Shown here: in pieces, positions 12,497-25,500 of the stretch
Layout of the letters: each line of letters starts with the position of its first letter
How positions within the stretch are numbered: position 1 is the stretch's first letter
Assembly: GCA_002118135.1 (NCBI GenBank)
Contig: BDIU01000099.1
Location: 248,001-312,000 of the forward strand
DNA: 64,000 nt
Source of the DNA: Trebouxia sp. TZW2008
Taxonomy: Eukaryota > Chlorophyta > Trebouxiophyceae > Trebouxiales > Trebouxiaceae
Direction of reading: 5' to 3'
Notes under the pieces: generated by a model
Seen by the model: the letters and a program-made list of their open reading frames with translations, nothing else
Databases searched by the model: none
What the model was told of the DNA's origin: nothing
Position numbers and translations under genes: made by a program

Positions 12497-13024
12497 CTAC
12501 CATGCCCAGTATGTGTCGTAGATATGGTACTGCTCAGCACATGTCAAACCCCACTCTTTCAGATCTTCAATAGTTGGCCGTGGTCCCTGCATTGACTGTC
12601 CACGCATCTCAGCCTTGATTTGGGCTGTTTCGTCTGCTTGCAGGCGCCCTTCCATATCTGCTGGAGGTGGCCATTTGTCAAACAAGTCGTCGCTGTACAC
12701 AAGGCTTGTGATACCACGCTGCTGAAGTGATGTATGGACTTGTTGTCCCTGCGTTGTGTGCTGGTCTGATACATCCTGGTCACTCTCCGTAAAAATTTTC
12801 TCTGCAGTTGACTTTGTTTCCTGTGAACCGGCAGCTTTGCCACGCTGCCGTTGCTGTTTCATTGACTTCTTTGAGCTACCCCGTGTTAACGACAGAAGGT
12901 TATTGTTCGTACACAAACGCGCCACCTGAGGAGTGGCTTCTCCCTGGTTGCAATAGCACGCAATAGCACGCACTGTCCGACGCTTCTTCTGACCCTGATT
13001 AGCTGTGTCCTTCCTGTGTCTTTG
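12497..13024 (-). CDS. Hypothetical basic protein (partial model)
   Basis: One open frame on the minus strand runs from a stop at 13046 down to TGA at 12497. A CAG at 13027-13025 may be an acceptor, making this a terminal exon. The first part is strongly basic (KKRRTVRAIA, then SKKSMKQQRQRGK); the end is acidic and aromatic (DLFDKWPPPADMEG, HIYDTYWAW). I do not recognise the family. An upstream open stretch at 13157-13336 ends at a good donor (GTAAGC) and is Arg/Ser-rich like an organellar presequence, but has no ATG in frame. It lies tail to tail with THADA. A standalone start at the internal Met around 12880 is the alternative. Confidence 0.35.
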   Translation of the reverse strand, partial: QRHRKDTANQGQKKRRTVRAIACYCNQGEATPQVARLCTNNNLLSLTRGSSKKSMKQQRQRGKAAGSQETKSTAEKIFTESDQDVSDQHTTQGQQVHTSLQQRGITSLVYSDDLFDKWPPPADMEGRLQADETAQIKAEMRGQSMQGPRPTIEDLKEWGLTCAEQYHIYDTYWAW

Positions 13025-13900
13025 CTGAGATGTGCAATGCGTGTTCTAACGAATCTGCACGGTAGAACGGTTGTCAGGGTTGATCACACTATTGACTGAT
13101 CATGACCGCAAGTAGCTGTGATGCCCGCAAGGCCAGCTACTGCAAAGCCAGCTTACCAGAGTGCTGGTAAATAGTCTGATGCTAGAAAAGGCCCTGTTCG
13201 CGTGTGATACGCTGTCCTGGCTTGTGCATGCTGCTCTGCATCCTCGAGATCGGTACTGTGAGAAACGCCGCTTGCACTGCCGCAACGCCAGAAACGACAG
13301 GTTGGTCTGGTTCACGCCGACAGATAAGTAGGTTATTCACCTCGCGGTATCTCAAATGTTGCCCGCAGTCTCGAGCATGCTGCGCACCTCTCGGGCGCTT
13401 CGCGCCCTCGACGCGCTCCGTATGCTCTGCAACATTTTCGATATCACAGCAGCTCAGTGAATAATCTTTACTTCTTATGTCGCATGGTCACTCAGCTTCG
13501 TCGAAACGGATTGTTGTGCCACAGCAAACACCATTCCTGACTCGAGATGGTCCACGTGCGGCTTTCGCCAATGGGAAACCGAACGAAATCGCCATTCGAT
13601 TCGAATTGAATTGCCTTTCGTGAAAGCGAGTATTTTTTCGCTTTCAGGAGTTGAAATGGGTTTATTCGCCACGTGCACCCGAGATGTGAGCTCAGCAAAG
13701 TTGAGCTAGTACTCCGAAGTGCGACTCCCGGCCAATACAATGCTCAACGCTCAGTCGAGGGCTTGCGTCGTGCGGACAACGCTAGGCCTGAATACGGTTT
13801 CAGTGAAGTGATTCTGACTCGACGGTGTAAATGCAATTCACCCGTGTGGACGGGACCTGAGATGAATTGAGACATTTCACCTGAGAAGCATGATAATGCA
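13025..13900. other. Intergenic stretch of distinct composition, no supported gene
   Basis: The segment around 13370-13430 is CpG-rich (GGGCGCTTCGCGCCCTCGAC); 13540-13650 has many TTCG/CGAA words. A short + strand frame from ATG 13378 begins MLRTSRALRALDALRML, resembling a mitochondrial presequence, and meets a possible donor near 13460, but no further exon could be joined. Seen here: possible promoter sequence, a hairpin, and this orphan frame. Confidence 0.3.
13621..13646. other. Perfect 8 bp stem hairpin
   Basis: TGAAAGCG at 13621-13628 is the exact reverse complement of CGCTTTCA at 13639-13646, with a T-rich loop of 10 bases. It lies in a non-coding stretch. Function unknown. Confidence 0.5.
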
Positions 13901-14354
13901 ATGGTTCGTGGATTGTTTCATGACTGACATCAAGTCTCAAATTGAAATGGCACTATGACAGTACCCGCTTTACTTATTTTTTACAACAGTTGTGACTGTC
14001 ACTCCTGAAGTCTTGACAACACTTGGACTTGAGATACAGCTGTGCTGTGGTCTGATCATTGCACGCAAAGTTTCTCCCCCAAAATTGAGCGACTTTTTCT
14101 TTTTAGTTGAGGAGACAGTGTGCCTTCAGCAAGTCTGCCAAGCGTTGATTCGAAATACATCATCCTGCCACCATCAGTGGTGTGGAATTTTCCAAACATG
14201 AGCGTCATGGTGAGACAGTGACGCTAGCACGACTCTGTTCATTCCCCAGCCAGCATAACTATAAACATGCTATTTTTGAAAACTCAAAGATTCGACTTAA
14301 GAGACCAACAACTGCAGTACGCTCATACATGACACGCACAATGCAGCGTAAAGA

Positions 14355-14684
14355 TTACTTGATAGCTAGTGACTTGAGAAGTAGTTCATTGCTCTTCCCT
14401 TGAACAAATTCATCAGACTGTCTTGTCAAATTCAACGTGGAATCAACTGTATGGTGTTGCCACAGCCACCCATTCAGAACTTCAGACCTTACAAAATCTT
14501 TCTCAAATTCAGCCTTGCTATGAATGACCCTCCAATGGCGAAAGTCTTTGACATCACGCCTGTCCTGTTGCTGTATATGAATGCGCCAAAGTCTCAGATT
14601 GGCCAGTTTTGTCATATGTAATTCAGATTCTTGCAAAACGCAAAAGCCACGTTTTCTGAAAGCATGCACAGTGATCATTTTCAT
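14355..14684 (-). pseudogene. Decayed relative of the neighbouring F-box-like gene
   Basis: The minus frame contains NGWLWQHHTVDS and HSKAEFEKDFVRSE. These match in order YGWLWQNHTVDS and YSKADFGKDDCVRSQ in the frame 15301-15681, and the DNA blocks around 14442 and 15313 are clearly homologous (AATCAACTGTATGG then CCACAGCCACCCAT). An ITVHA block is shared too. The upstream part, including the F-box, is missing: a stop lies just before 14684 and only a tail duplicate remains. It could instead be a terminal exon of an unrecognised gene. Confidence 0.45.
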
Positions 14685-14699
14685 TCCTCATTTCTTTCA

Positions 14700-15300
14700 A
14701 GCTAGTAAGCTGAAATATGACAGGCATAGCGCAATCTTGCAAAATATATGTCACATGCTCCGCATGCGGTATATCATGATCAACACTTGCAGTGCAGGTT
14801 TTATGCTTCACGGTTCAGAATCTGTCTACAGCTAGAATGAAGCAGCATAGCGTCTGGAAGCGACACTCAACATTGTACACGTTCGAGCGTTGCTGTACCC
14901 TTTGAAATTAGGATCACTTCAGGAGTTAAGAATGTGCTCTGCAACTAGACTTCATGCATTGTGATGCTATGCCTGCTCTGCAGACATTAGGAATTCAGTT
15001 CACTACAGTGAGCTTTGCTCTGACTGTCGCTCACGATCTACCCTGCTAGTTGCACGTGCCCTAGTGAATCTTCTGCCATCAGCGGGTCTGCCGAGAAGTA
15101 GATAATTGTGACAATAAAAATAGTGATGTGGTGTCTTCCACAGCTACACACAACGTTCACAAGTGTCTGCCGTCCGTTGCTGCGTGCTTAGGCATACTCC
15201 CTTCACAACCTCAAAAGCACAGTTTGTGAGGATGTACACCGTCAGTAGCGGGTACTAGCCAATTTTGATGTTGTATGTGGCCCAAACTTTGCGGCGACGT
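14700..15300. other. Intergenic, no gene seen
   Basis: No open frame with coding character, repeat array or RNA gene was recognised between the two F-box-family tails. Confidence 0.4.
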
Positions 15301-16178
15301 TCAGTCAAACCCGGAATCAACTGTATGGTTTTGCCACAGCCACCCATACACAGCCTGAGACCTTACACAATCATCTTTGCCAAAATCTGCCTTGCTATAA
15401 ACATTAACATAGGCGCTAACAGCAGACGGCCCATGTGGATGGACAACAATGTACCACCACCGTAGATCTCCCAATTTTGTCCAGTCTAATCGCAATGCAG
15501 ATTCTGGTGATGCACAGATGCTACTACCAGCATGCACAGTGATTAGCCTTTTATTCCTTAATTTGCAAAAGCCTGCTTGGACGGCGCATGTGTATGTATT
15601 GCAAGGATAAGCATGTTGAGGTTGTGGAGGATAGACAGCAATGTAGGTCAAGCGCCCTAGCTGATTTGCTGCATTGACCACATCTGTTACAGCTGTAGGA
15701 ATGCACTTGCCTCCCTCAAGGACAAACTCATATCTCAGCTTGAAAAGGCTGCTCTGCCAAGCCAGAATGACAGTGTATCCAAAGGTACCGAAGCTATCTG
15801 CTCACGCCATCCACGGCCATGCTTTGAGTCGCTGCTTGTGACCTGAGCATCATAGACAAGGTGCTGCCAGGTTCGCTGGACAATTGAAAATTTTCCCGCA
15901 CGATCGCTTGAAGCTGCAGATTTCCAGCAAAAAATGTTTGCTGAACCTATGTTTTTGGGTGACTTGGCTTCTGGCAGGACAGCGATTGCTTGCAGAGCTC
16001 GAGAGATTAGCCAGATGTCAGGATCTCGGAATTGATTTGGTCGAATCTGCATCAGACGAAACCGCTTGCAGCTGTTTCTGAAGTTGTACTGAGTCATGCA
16101 GTCCATCGAATTGAAAACATGTTCCTGCAATGGGAGCGGCAGTTCTACAAACTGGAGATTCGCACGATGCGGCTGCAT
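15301..16178 (-). CDS. F-box-like protein, frame break near 15.79 kb
   Basis: From ATG 16178 the frame gives MQPHRANLQFVELPLPLQE and then a segment with N-R-N-S-C-K-R-F-R. This matches the F-box pattern (LP-x-x-L-x-x-x-V-F ... C-x-x-F) at about residues 10-45, as in SKP1-binding subunits of SCF ubiquitin ligases. The rest (DPDIWLISRALQAIAVLPEA and on) has no domain I know. The frame stops at 15735, but from about 15801 a second frame opens (FGTFGYTVILAWQSSLFKLR) and runs to TGA 15301, ending in the WLWQNHTVD block shared with the relic at 14.4 kb. The switch could be a one- or two-base indel, an unseen small intron, or true decay. It is head to head with WASHC4. Confidence 0.42.
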
Positions 16179-16531
16179 ACAAAGGTTTCCTTTGTATAGG
16201 CGTTGAAATCGTTGCCGCGCCAAGGAGGAGAGAGACAGAGAGGCTACAGGCTTGGGCCAGCCAACAAACACGATCGCTTGTGTCAAACTCGGTCATGTTG
16301 TGATTGGGAGCAAGGTTCCGTTTAACGAGTTGTGGTTTCGGTGCGATGCGTAGCTAATCAGCAGTCCACGCTCGTGACATCTTCACGCTTGCATACCAAG
16401 TTGTCCTGATGTTCTCACCGTCTGACAGTGCTCATTGCAGTGAATTGTGATTTCGACATCGTGCTCTGAGCGCATCGGCATTTGCACCGCTGCTGTGGGT
16501 CAGTAAAGGTGATCGCGATTCTGCGAGCTTG

Positions 16532-19500
16532 ATGGCACTCGCACGGATGGTTGCCCCAGCAACAAGGTCGAGCAGCATGACTGCAGCACTGAACACAAAG
16601 AATCTGGCCCTGAACAAGATTGCCCTGGCGCTTGCTTACATCGGTCGGGAGCTTGCGTCACTTCAGGAAGAAGTGAGCTTGGCAACGAGCTTTTGTTTCT
16701 TTTCACTGCACTTGACTTCACCGCAAGGACTGTCACTGGGTGCAGACTGCTGAGAGGGTCTTGCCAGTAGTGTGTATTTTTGCTGAGAGTGGGAATGCCA
16801 GCAACCCAGAGGCCGACTTCGCTGCTGTTTTGCCACAGCTGCATTCAGCTGCCCGGATCACACAAGAGTTGACATCGATGATCATCAACCTACTGTCGCA
16901 GCTGGGTGCGCTGTGCTCAGAAGAGACGCGCAAAGCCACTGTCATCTCAGGTATACTAACTGTAGCAGTTCGGCAACTGATGTGTTGCAAAGCATATGTT
17001 GCTGCTGTATGGCCGCAATGATGACTACATGGAGACACTTGATTGCTTGAATAACTACCTAGTTGGGCCTGCTGAGCGTGTCTCGCGTTTGTTTTTGAAT
17101 CAAAATGGAAAACATGAAAACATTACCATACAGCTGCTTGTATGTGTCATTCGCAAGCTCATCAGCTTTTGCCTGGCAGCAATGTTGATTTGAGAGCCAC
17201 TCTCACGCCAGTAATGATTGTGGACCTTTGCTGAGTGCTGCACTGATGTTAGGCATGCATCCATTACAAATGACAGCACACCACGAGAACAGACAAGGAA
17301 AGGCGATGCTGTCCAAATGACAGCATTCGTGCTCTGCAACACATTGCAGCAACCATGCTGGTTGTGTCTTGTGAACTGTCTTGGCATGCAGGGCCACATG
17401 CTCAGAGCTGCATAGCCATGCTGGCAGGAGCTGTAAGGACTCTTTTGCAATTGGATACGATTGTCAGCAAAGCATCCCTGTTGACATCTGCAGCTGCAAG
17501 CTACTCAAGGTGACTTCAATCAATTCCATTAATCACTGTTGTCACCTTACTGCCTGTCTGCCACTCATGCGAGTCTTGCCGGCTTGTGCCAGCACAGCAC
17601 GCCTGCTGCTGTTCTTCATGTATGTTGCATTTGATGTCATCAAGCCAGCTCTGACAGCAAGTACACGCTCCTACTTTGCCATTTGATAGCTTTGCAGGGC
17701 TGCAGCTTGTCTGCTATTGCAGAAGTTGGCACTTGTGTCACTGCGGCTTGCATGCACTTGTGCAATATCAACAGTCTCAAAATCTTTTTGTCCTCAATTT
17801 CCCTCTTCCCCCCGCCTCCCTGCCCTTAATCCTTTGCTTTCTTGCATCCCTCACAAGCACAAATTGTGCATGCGGAGCAACAGGTTGGACTGCTTTACAT
17901 GTCTCAAGTCACAAACATTGGCCTTCATATCTGCAGAATGCTGCAGCATGTGACGTCAGATGAGGAGCAGTTTGGTGAGGAAGCCGCGCACAGTGCACGC
18001 CAGCAGCAGCCATTGTTGGACCAGTTGCAAGCTGGTCTACTCAGCGGCAACTTGTTCAGGCAGCTTGTGTCACAGCACTGTGCGCCCAACAGCAGAGTGG
18101 CCCAGATTTGTGGGCATCAGGCATTTGCACAGGCGGTTTCAGGCATGGTCAGGTGAGCAAATGCTGCTTTTCTGTGCTGTTGGGTAGGATTGAGGCTAGG
18201 GTCCTGCTGCATTCAGCAGATGCTGCATCACTGTCCTGTCGAGTGGGATTGATTTGGGGATCTACAACCGCTTGTGAGCTATGTACATAGCAGAATGTGA
18301 TGCATGACACGCCATGTGCAGACATTCTTGGTGGATGCTTAGTGGCAACTTGTTCAGGCAGCTTGGGTTGCAGCACTGTGCGCCCAACAGCAGATTTGTG
18401 GGCATCAGGCATTTGCACAGGACATTTTGGGCATGATCAGGTGTGCACATGTTTTGTTTCTGTGCTGTCTGATTGGGATCAAGCTGAGGCCCTCCTGCAT
18501 CCAGTTGCAAGGCATGATGGGTGCTGTCATGTCAGGTGCTGTCATGTCAGGTGCTGTCATGTCAGGTGCTGTCAATTGATATGGGTTGAGAGTCTCCTGC
18601 ATTTAGTTGCAAGACGTGAGTCGGGATGGCAGATGCTGCTTCCTTTGCTTCTGATTTGAATTTAGTCGAGGGTCCTCTGCATTCAATTTCAAGGCATGAT
18701 TAGGTGTGAAGGTCCTGGCATTTTGGGCTGTCAATTTGCATTGATTGAGGGTCCTGCAGCATTCATTTGTGAAGTCTATGCATGGCAGAATGCAGTCCCA
18801 GACAAGCTTGTCCAGGCCCCAAAAAGCTTATGACACCTGCACCCTAGAAATGAGTTTCTTCTTTCATTTGCAAGTCATGCTGCAGGTGCATACTTGTTTT
18901 CAACATGAGTGCTTTGTGGTGAGATATCATTCAAACCCCTTACAAGTTTTTGAGTTTTGTAGCAAAAGTTCCATCTCAAACATCTCGCTCCATGTTTGTC
19001 AAGGTTTCCGGCCATGGCACAAATCCTCAAGCATTGAAACCTCTCTCTTGTCCCTGATGAGCATGTACCACAGGGAGCAGGTGCAGGCAGCTGTGGAGCG
19101 CATTGAGGCCAAGGCAGAGCTAGCAGCTGACAGAAGCAGCCTGCTGGGCCTGCTGGGCTTAGCAGTCTTGCACACCCATATCTGCTCCCGCCTCACTCTG
19201 GACAAGAAGCTCGTCAGAACACTGCTCATGCTGCATCACCAGGTGCATGCTGCATGGGGCTGCACGCGCATGTGACTCTATCACAAATTGCATTAGTGCT
19301 CTGCATCAGGCTCAAGTTTGTCACAGAAGTCTGAAGTCCCGCACACTCACATCTGCTCCCGCCCAACCCTGGACCAGCATGCAATCAGAACTCTGCTTGC
19401 GCTGCCTCACGAGGTGCATGTTGCCCATCTGGGGCAATGCCAAGTTGTGGTAGTACAATAGTATAGAAAGAGAGCAGATCAGTGACTGCTGCACCCCTTT

Positions 19501-22500
19501 GGGACTGATTGTGTGCTCACTCGACATGTCCTGAAATCATACTGCATGGGCTGTTGGTACCCAATGCATCACAGCCACTCACCTGCCAAGTGATCTCAGT
19601 AGGCGCTGATGTATCCTTGTATGTATACAGGTCCCCTTGCTGCCTGTGTTCTGCAACCTGACTCTGCACCCAGCCAGCTTCCTATCCAAGATGCTGCCTT
19701 CAGCTGCTGATAGACTCATTCCTGCCAACTATGTGAAAGAGGTATGCTCAATGGGCTCTGCAGCAGCAGTCAAAGTGCACTGCCTTGTTGGGCAAGTGGC
19801 GAACAGTCAATCTCATGCATAGCGTACACATAATCTGAATGACTTCCACTGCTTGTGTTGTAACGTTTATTATGCAGTTGGGATGTGAATGCTCATGTGT
19901 GTCAGTGACTGTTGAATGCATGATGGCATATGGTGCTCTGTGATCTGTCCTTAACTGCAACATCATGCAATGGCTTGTGCATTGGATGAGGGTGCTTGCT
20001 CTGAATGCGCAATGTTGGTGCTCACTGCAACCCTTGTCAAATGTGCTCAGGATGGGCCCTATGGCTGCAATAACACTGTGTGCAGGGTTACTATTATGGC
20101 TGCAAGGCCACTCTTCCTGGCTGAACATGCAACAACAGTCAATGCTTTTTAATCATTTTGTGTTTGTCTCTAAGTAATATGTGCTGATGTGCTGCAAAGT
20201 GTCAGATTGTTTTGATGGTTGGCTACCTGCAGGCTTTGGCAGAGCAGAGGGTCCAAGTAGAGAATGCCATGCAGGGCTTTGTTGCAGAAATTCAACAGGC
20301 CAGCTTGACTGTGATGGCATGGGAGACCCATACAGTTGCCCTTCTGACTGCTCCCCAGTCAGTCTCATGATATCTCCTAGGGTGCATCATATCACATCAT
20401 CATCACCACTTGCATGCTTGCAAATAATGTTCTTTAGTCCTGCTAGGTGCATTCAGAAGCAGTGGACTGCCTTTGAACAAGCCGCAATGATACAACACTT
20501 TGGTGTCTCATTTTTTAATCGTGCTAGGGAGCATCATGTGCCATGTTTGTGTCTCACAACATATGCTATGGTGCATTATAAGCCACACATATGTTTTGTG
20601 ACATTTGCTATGGTGCATCATGTGTTCGTATCATGTCTCATGATACGTGCTATGGTGCACGCTTATGCTTGACAGATTCAGAGTGTTCAAGCTAAACAAA
20701 ACATCTTACTCACGTGTCTGTGTGATAAATGTCCTGTCATGCAGCAAGCATATTTTTATTGCAAATCATACATCAGCAACAAGCCTGTGCGTCCACATGC
20801 TTCTGGTGTATACCCTGCTGCCATGGTTTCAAGGGCGTGCAAACACATGGAAGCAGTGCTGACAAAGCAAACAGTAGGCCTGGTGAGGCGGTTGTCTGAA
20901 GCAGAGTCTGATTTGGCCACAGCTCAAGGGTGCAATAGGCTGCCTTTGCCTCTGGCACCAGTTAGTGCTTTTGCATGCAGGCCCAGTGAAGCGCTGCTGA
21001 CAAGACAAGCAGTTGCTTTGGTGTAAGGTGTGGATCTGGCGTTGCCTGAAACAGGGTCTCACCATTCAATGCTGGGGGTCATTGCTTGATGTAATCTTTG
21101 CATGCAGGCCGAGTGAAGCCCTTCTGACAAAGCAAGCAGCTGCTTTGGTGAGGGGTGTGGATCTAGCGGCTGGCCTGCGTAACAGGCTGCAGCTGCTGCT
21201 AGACTTGCATGCTGCAGCGCGACTACCTGTCAGCCAGCACGCCCTCACGATGTTTGTCATCTCCATCTGCTTAGTCAAGGTCAGCGTAGACTAGCATGTT
21301 TGTTGTTGTCCTAGAAGAGTCCTAAATCTGATTTGTGTCTTATCTGCTGAATGATGACAAGGGGTTGTCAGCGTGTTTATGCAGCTGCTGCTGGGTTTGC
21401 ATGCTGCAGCAGGGATGCCTATCAGCCAGCACATCCTCATGCTGTTTGTCAACTCTGTCTGCCTAGTCAAGTTCCAAGGTAGTAATCAAGATGTGTGCAA
21501 GCCATTGGAATGCTTCTTGCTGACCTCAGGTCCTTCAAAAGTCATAGTCAGTTCTGTTTCTTGTGCTGCTGCAGCCTGTTGTGTGTGCTGCAGCTGCTAC
21601 TGGACTTGCATGCTTTTGCGGATCTGCCTGCCAGGCAGCATGCCTCATAATGTTTGTCAACCTCTCCTGCCCAGTCAAAGGCAGTGCAGATATTGGCTGG
21701 AATGCATGCAGCCATATCTAGACTATGATGTGCAGTGTATTTGTAAGAAAGATTGGGTTGCTGTTTGGGAAGTTGAAGTTCCCAAAACCAGTTCCGCTGT
21801 CAGTTCTGGAGCTTACTTTCATCGACCCTCCTGCTTGTCCCTGCCCTGTCTCCCCTCACACAAGCAACTTCCATCTATGTAGCTGGACAAAATCTGATGC
21901 CCAAGTCACATCACCGCTTGACATCATGATGGACGTGGACAATGCAGTCAATATGTATTGTGAGAACAAGAGCGCTGACAGTCACAGTGATGAAAGCTGA
22001 ATATGGAACATTCATCAACTTGCTGTGCTGTTGTCAACTGAGTTCCTGCACCAGCAGAATGAGTGTTGGGATAATGCAGCAGCAAGCAGTTGTGTTTGAC
22101 CATGTGGATCAAATGTAACGGCAAGGCAATGATGCTGTAGGGTGTGAGCAGGACCTTCAGACAGATGGACAGCGCCATCAGCGCTTCAGTGCCTCATTTG
22201 ACCAACCACACCATATCTGCTGCCAAGGTCAGTGACGTTTTATCATGTTCTTGCGTTGGCTGAAAACAATATAATCATGTCTACAAAGGCAAAAAATTGT
22301 GGAAATTGAAGAGCGCATTAATATTTGCCTCATTGCACTGTGACATTGCTCATATACTTTTGTGAAGCTGGCACAGCCTGCTTGTGTCTACTTCCAATTG
22401 ACTCATCTGACTTTTTGACAATGACCCTCACATGATGTCAGCACTGCATGCTGAGCTGTGTCTTGTTTTGAGGCTGCAGGAGGGCTTGTTGAGGCTTCTT

Positions 22501-25500
22501 GACAAACTTTTGCGCCCTGATGTGTGTGCATGTGTGCAGGCAATACTGCGCCAACAGCCACTACACACAAAACAGACTCAATCACATCACGCTGACTACA
22601 ATGCGGTTGCAGGGGTTGCTTGGTGCTATGGCCGCTAAAGTGCGGTCCAAACAGCGCCAGCTGGCATCCACAGCCCCTTCCCTGCTGCAGTGTACCTCAA
22701 CCCGCACTGCAGCTGACAAAGCCCACAAAGCCAACATGATTGCTGTTGAGCTGTTGTGGCTCAGTTTGAAATGTGCGCGCAGGGACTGTTGGGAGCTATG
22801 GCAAGCCAGATTGCCGTCCAAGCAGCCACTTGCCGTAGGTCACATGTCCAAGTGCTGTTGGGACAGCGCAAGCCATTTTGGTTCGTTTTGGGCTGTTTGA
22901 GCCTGTTTTCAGCTGTCAGGTTGTTAAATGCTGCTCTGGAACCCTGGTTACAGGGCTTGTTGGGCGCTATGGCAGCCAAAGTGCGGTCCAAGCAACGTCA
23001 GCTGGCGTCCACTGCTCCTTCCCTGCTGCAGTTCACCTCCACCCGCACTGCGGCTGACAAAGCACTCAAAGATGCTGAGACTGCTGTGGAAGCAGCCCTG
23101 CAAAGCATAGAAGGTGTGCCATGTAGGTCATAAACGTGTTGTTCAGCATGCACTGCAGCATGCAAGCCTCAAGTCTGGAAGTTGTATAGTGCAGAGCTCA
23201 AGTGCTTGCTTGCATGATACCGCAGTGTAGCAATCAATGCATTCACAGATGCCAAGACTGCTGTGGAAGCAGCACTCCAATGCATACAAGGCGTGCAGCA
23301 ACTACTGTGCTGAACAGGGCTTGTACAGGTAATGCAAGAACTTAACTGTTGTATTGATGATGCGCTGTGCCAGCTGTGCCCTCAAAGACAACAAGAATGG
23401 TGCAGACGCAGCCTTGCAATCACAAGGGTTGTGCAATGCAATTGTCAATCGTTGTCATTCTTGTACTCCATAGCATACAAGGCCTTCAAAGGGACGAAAG
23501 TGAAGACTGAGCAGCCTGAAATGGCCAACTTGACTGCAGGTCCAGTCACAACAGATGAGCTGGTGATGCTGGACCTGAGTGTGGATGCTGTCAAGGCCAC
23601 TGGAGTTATCAGCAGCAGCCGCTTGCAGACCCTGGACTCCACACTGCACACATTGTGCACCCTTCTCCACCTCACTGCAGCTGTGTCTCAGGTACTGCTT
23701 GTGCACAAATCTGGTGTTCTTGAACAAACCTGCACATATGCTTTAAGCATGCAAACTTGAGTCTAAAGTCTCAAGTTTGCATGCTTGAAGCGTGGACTCT
23801 CTATACACAGCCATACCTCTTGGACACTGCATCTGCACCTGTGAAGCAGCAGCTGCTTACAGACCTAGAACTCGACACTGCACACTTTGCGCACCCTCTT
23901 ACACCTCACCACAGCCACTTCCCATGTTTGTTACTGCCCTGTCCAAGCATGTGTGCTCCTGAATTTCCGCGTGCATCTGATACTGCTGAGCGAATAATCC
24001 AATGCTCTGGAATGCAATCTGCACCTGTGATGAGTGAACCCTTGTACACTCTCTGGACTCCTGCCTGCACACCTTGCGCACCGTCATACAACTAAAATCA
24101 ATCAATAGAATTTACAGTCCGGGGTACTAAACAAAGCCATCTCTCAGGGGTTTGCTTGTCACATGTGAAATGGGTTGCTATTTGAGCATGCATCTGACAG
24201 TGTGAGGCACTGAAAGCAGTGCAAACGTTCAGATGATCTTTGTCTTTATCATTTGTCCCCTCTTCTTCTGTATGTCGTGTGTGATCACAGGGTCTGTGTC
24301 CTGTGCTTGCAAGCGATTGCAGCTGACTGTGCTGTGACCGAGGCCTGTTCAAGCCGATTCTGGAGATTGATTTAGTCTTCTCCTCCTACTCCTTCAACTC
24401 CTCCTCCTTTTTCATTCTTCATTGGCTTCTTCCTTCTCTCCTTCTTCTTCTTCATCTAAACTTGATGTCCCTCTACTACTTCGTGTTGTTGTGACACACA
24501 ATGTATTTGCTGTGCAGGCAAGTGATTGCAGCTGGCTGTACTTTGACACAGGTCTGTTGAGGCCAACCCTGGACGCTGCGATTTTGTCTTCTTCTCCTCT
24601 TCTTCATCATCATCCTCCTTTACTTACTGCTATGTCTGATTGTCTTTCTTCGTCTTCACATTTGTAACGACATGTGATGTGGTGTTTGTGCAGGCAAGTG
24701 ATTGCAGCTGGCTTTACTTTGACAGAGGGCTGTTGAAGCCAATCCTGGAGGCCGTTTTGAAGAAGCCCCAGGACGCTCACCAACTGCCCTACGTCTTGGC
24801 CGCTTTCCTGGATGCACATTCCCTGCTGCAGCACGAGGCTGTCACGCCTGATCAATCCGACAGACCTTCCTTGTCTAAGGTGAGCACAGTGACCCCAGGG
24901 CGCAACCCCAATTGCCCTATGTCTGCTTTCATGGGACCCCATGCAATACTGCTGCCACATGAAATTGCCACGCCTGGTCAAATGGACAGACCGTCATTGT
25001 CTCAGGTGAGCAGATTTATCATGGGTGATGCTTCTGAAAGCTCGCTGCATAGAATTGCCTGCAAAAGTGCGTCATATGGGGAACATATTTCAGGAGCTGT
25101 TGCACCTGGCTCTATGTCCTGGCTGTCTTCCTGGAAAGACAAGCTCTGCTGCGTCATGAGACTGTTACGCCAAGTCAATTGAACAGGCCTTCACTGGCTC
25201 AGGTAAGCACAGTCAAAATTCATCTACCAGTACAGCAAGATACAAGGACTGTCACCTGATGCCATGCATGCACTTGTTCAGATGTATGGTCCCCAACTAT
25301 TCACTCTTTTCAGGTATACATCGACCAGCTGTGGAATGAGCTTGAGCATACGCTACTGGTCCCCTTGTAGCGACGCGTTGAGACTGATCTGAGGTTGAAC
25401 CATCATGCCGCATTGCTGACAGGCATGCGCTACTCAGACAAACCACTTTCCAAGCATTTCTACAGCAAGACTTAAGCATTCTTGCCTAATGCTGTGCATG

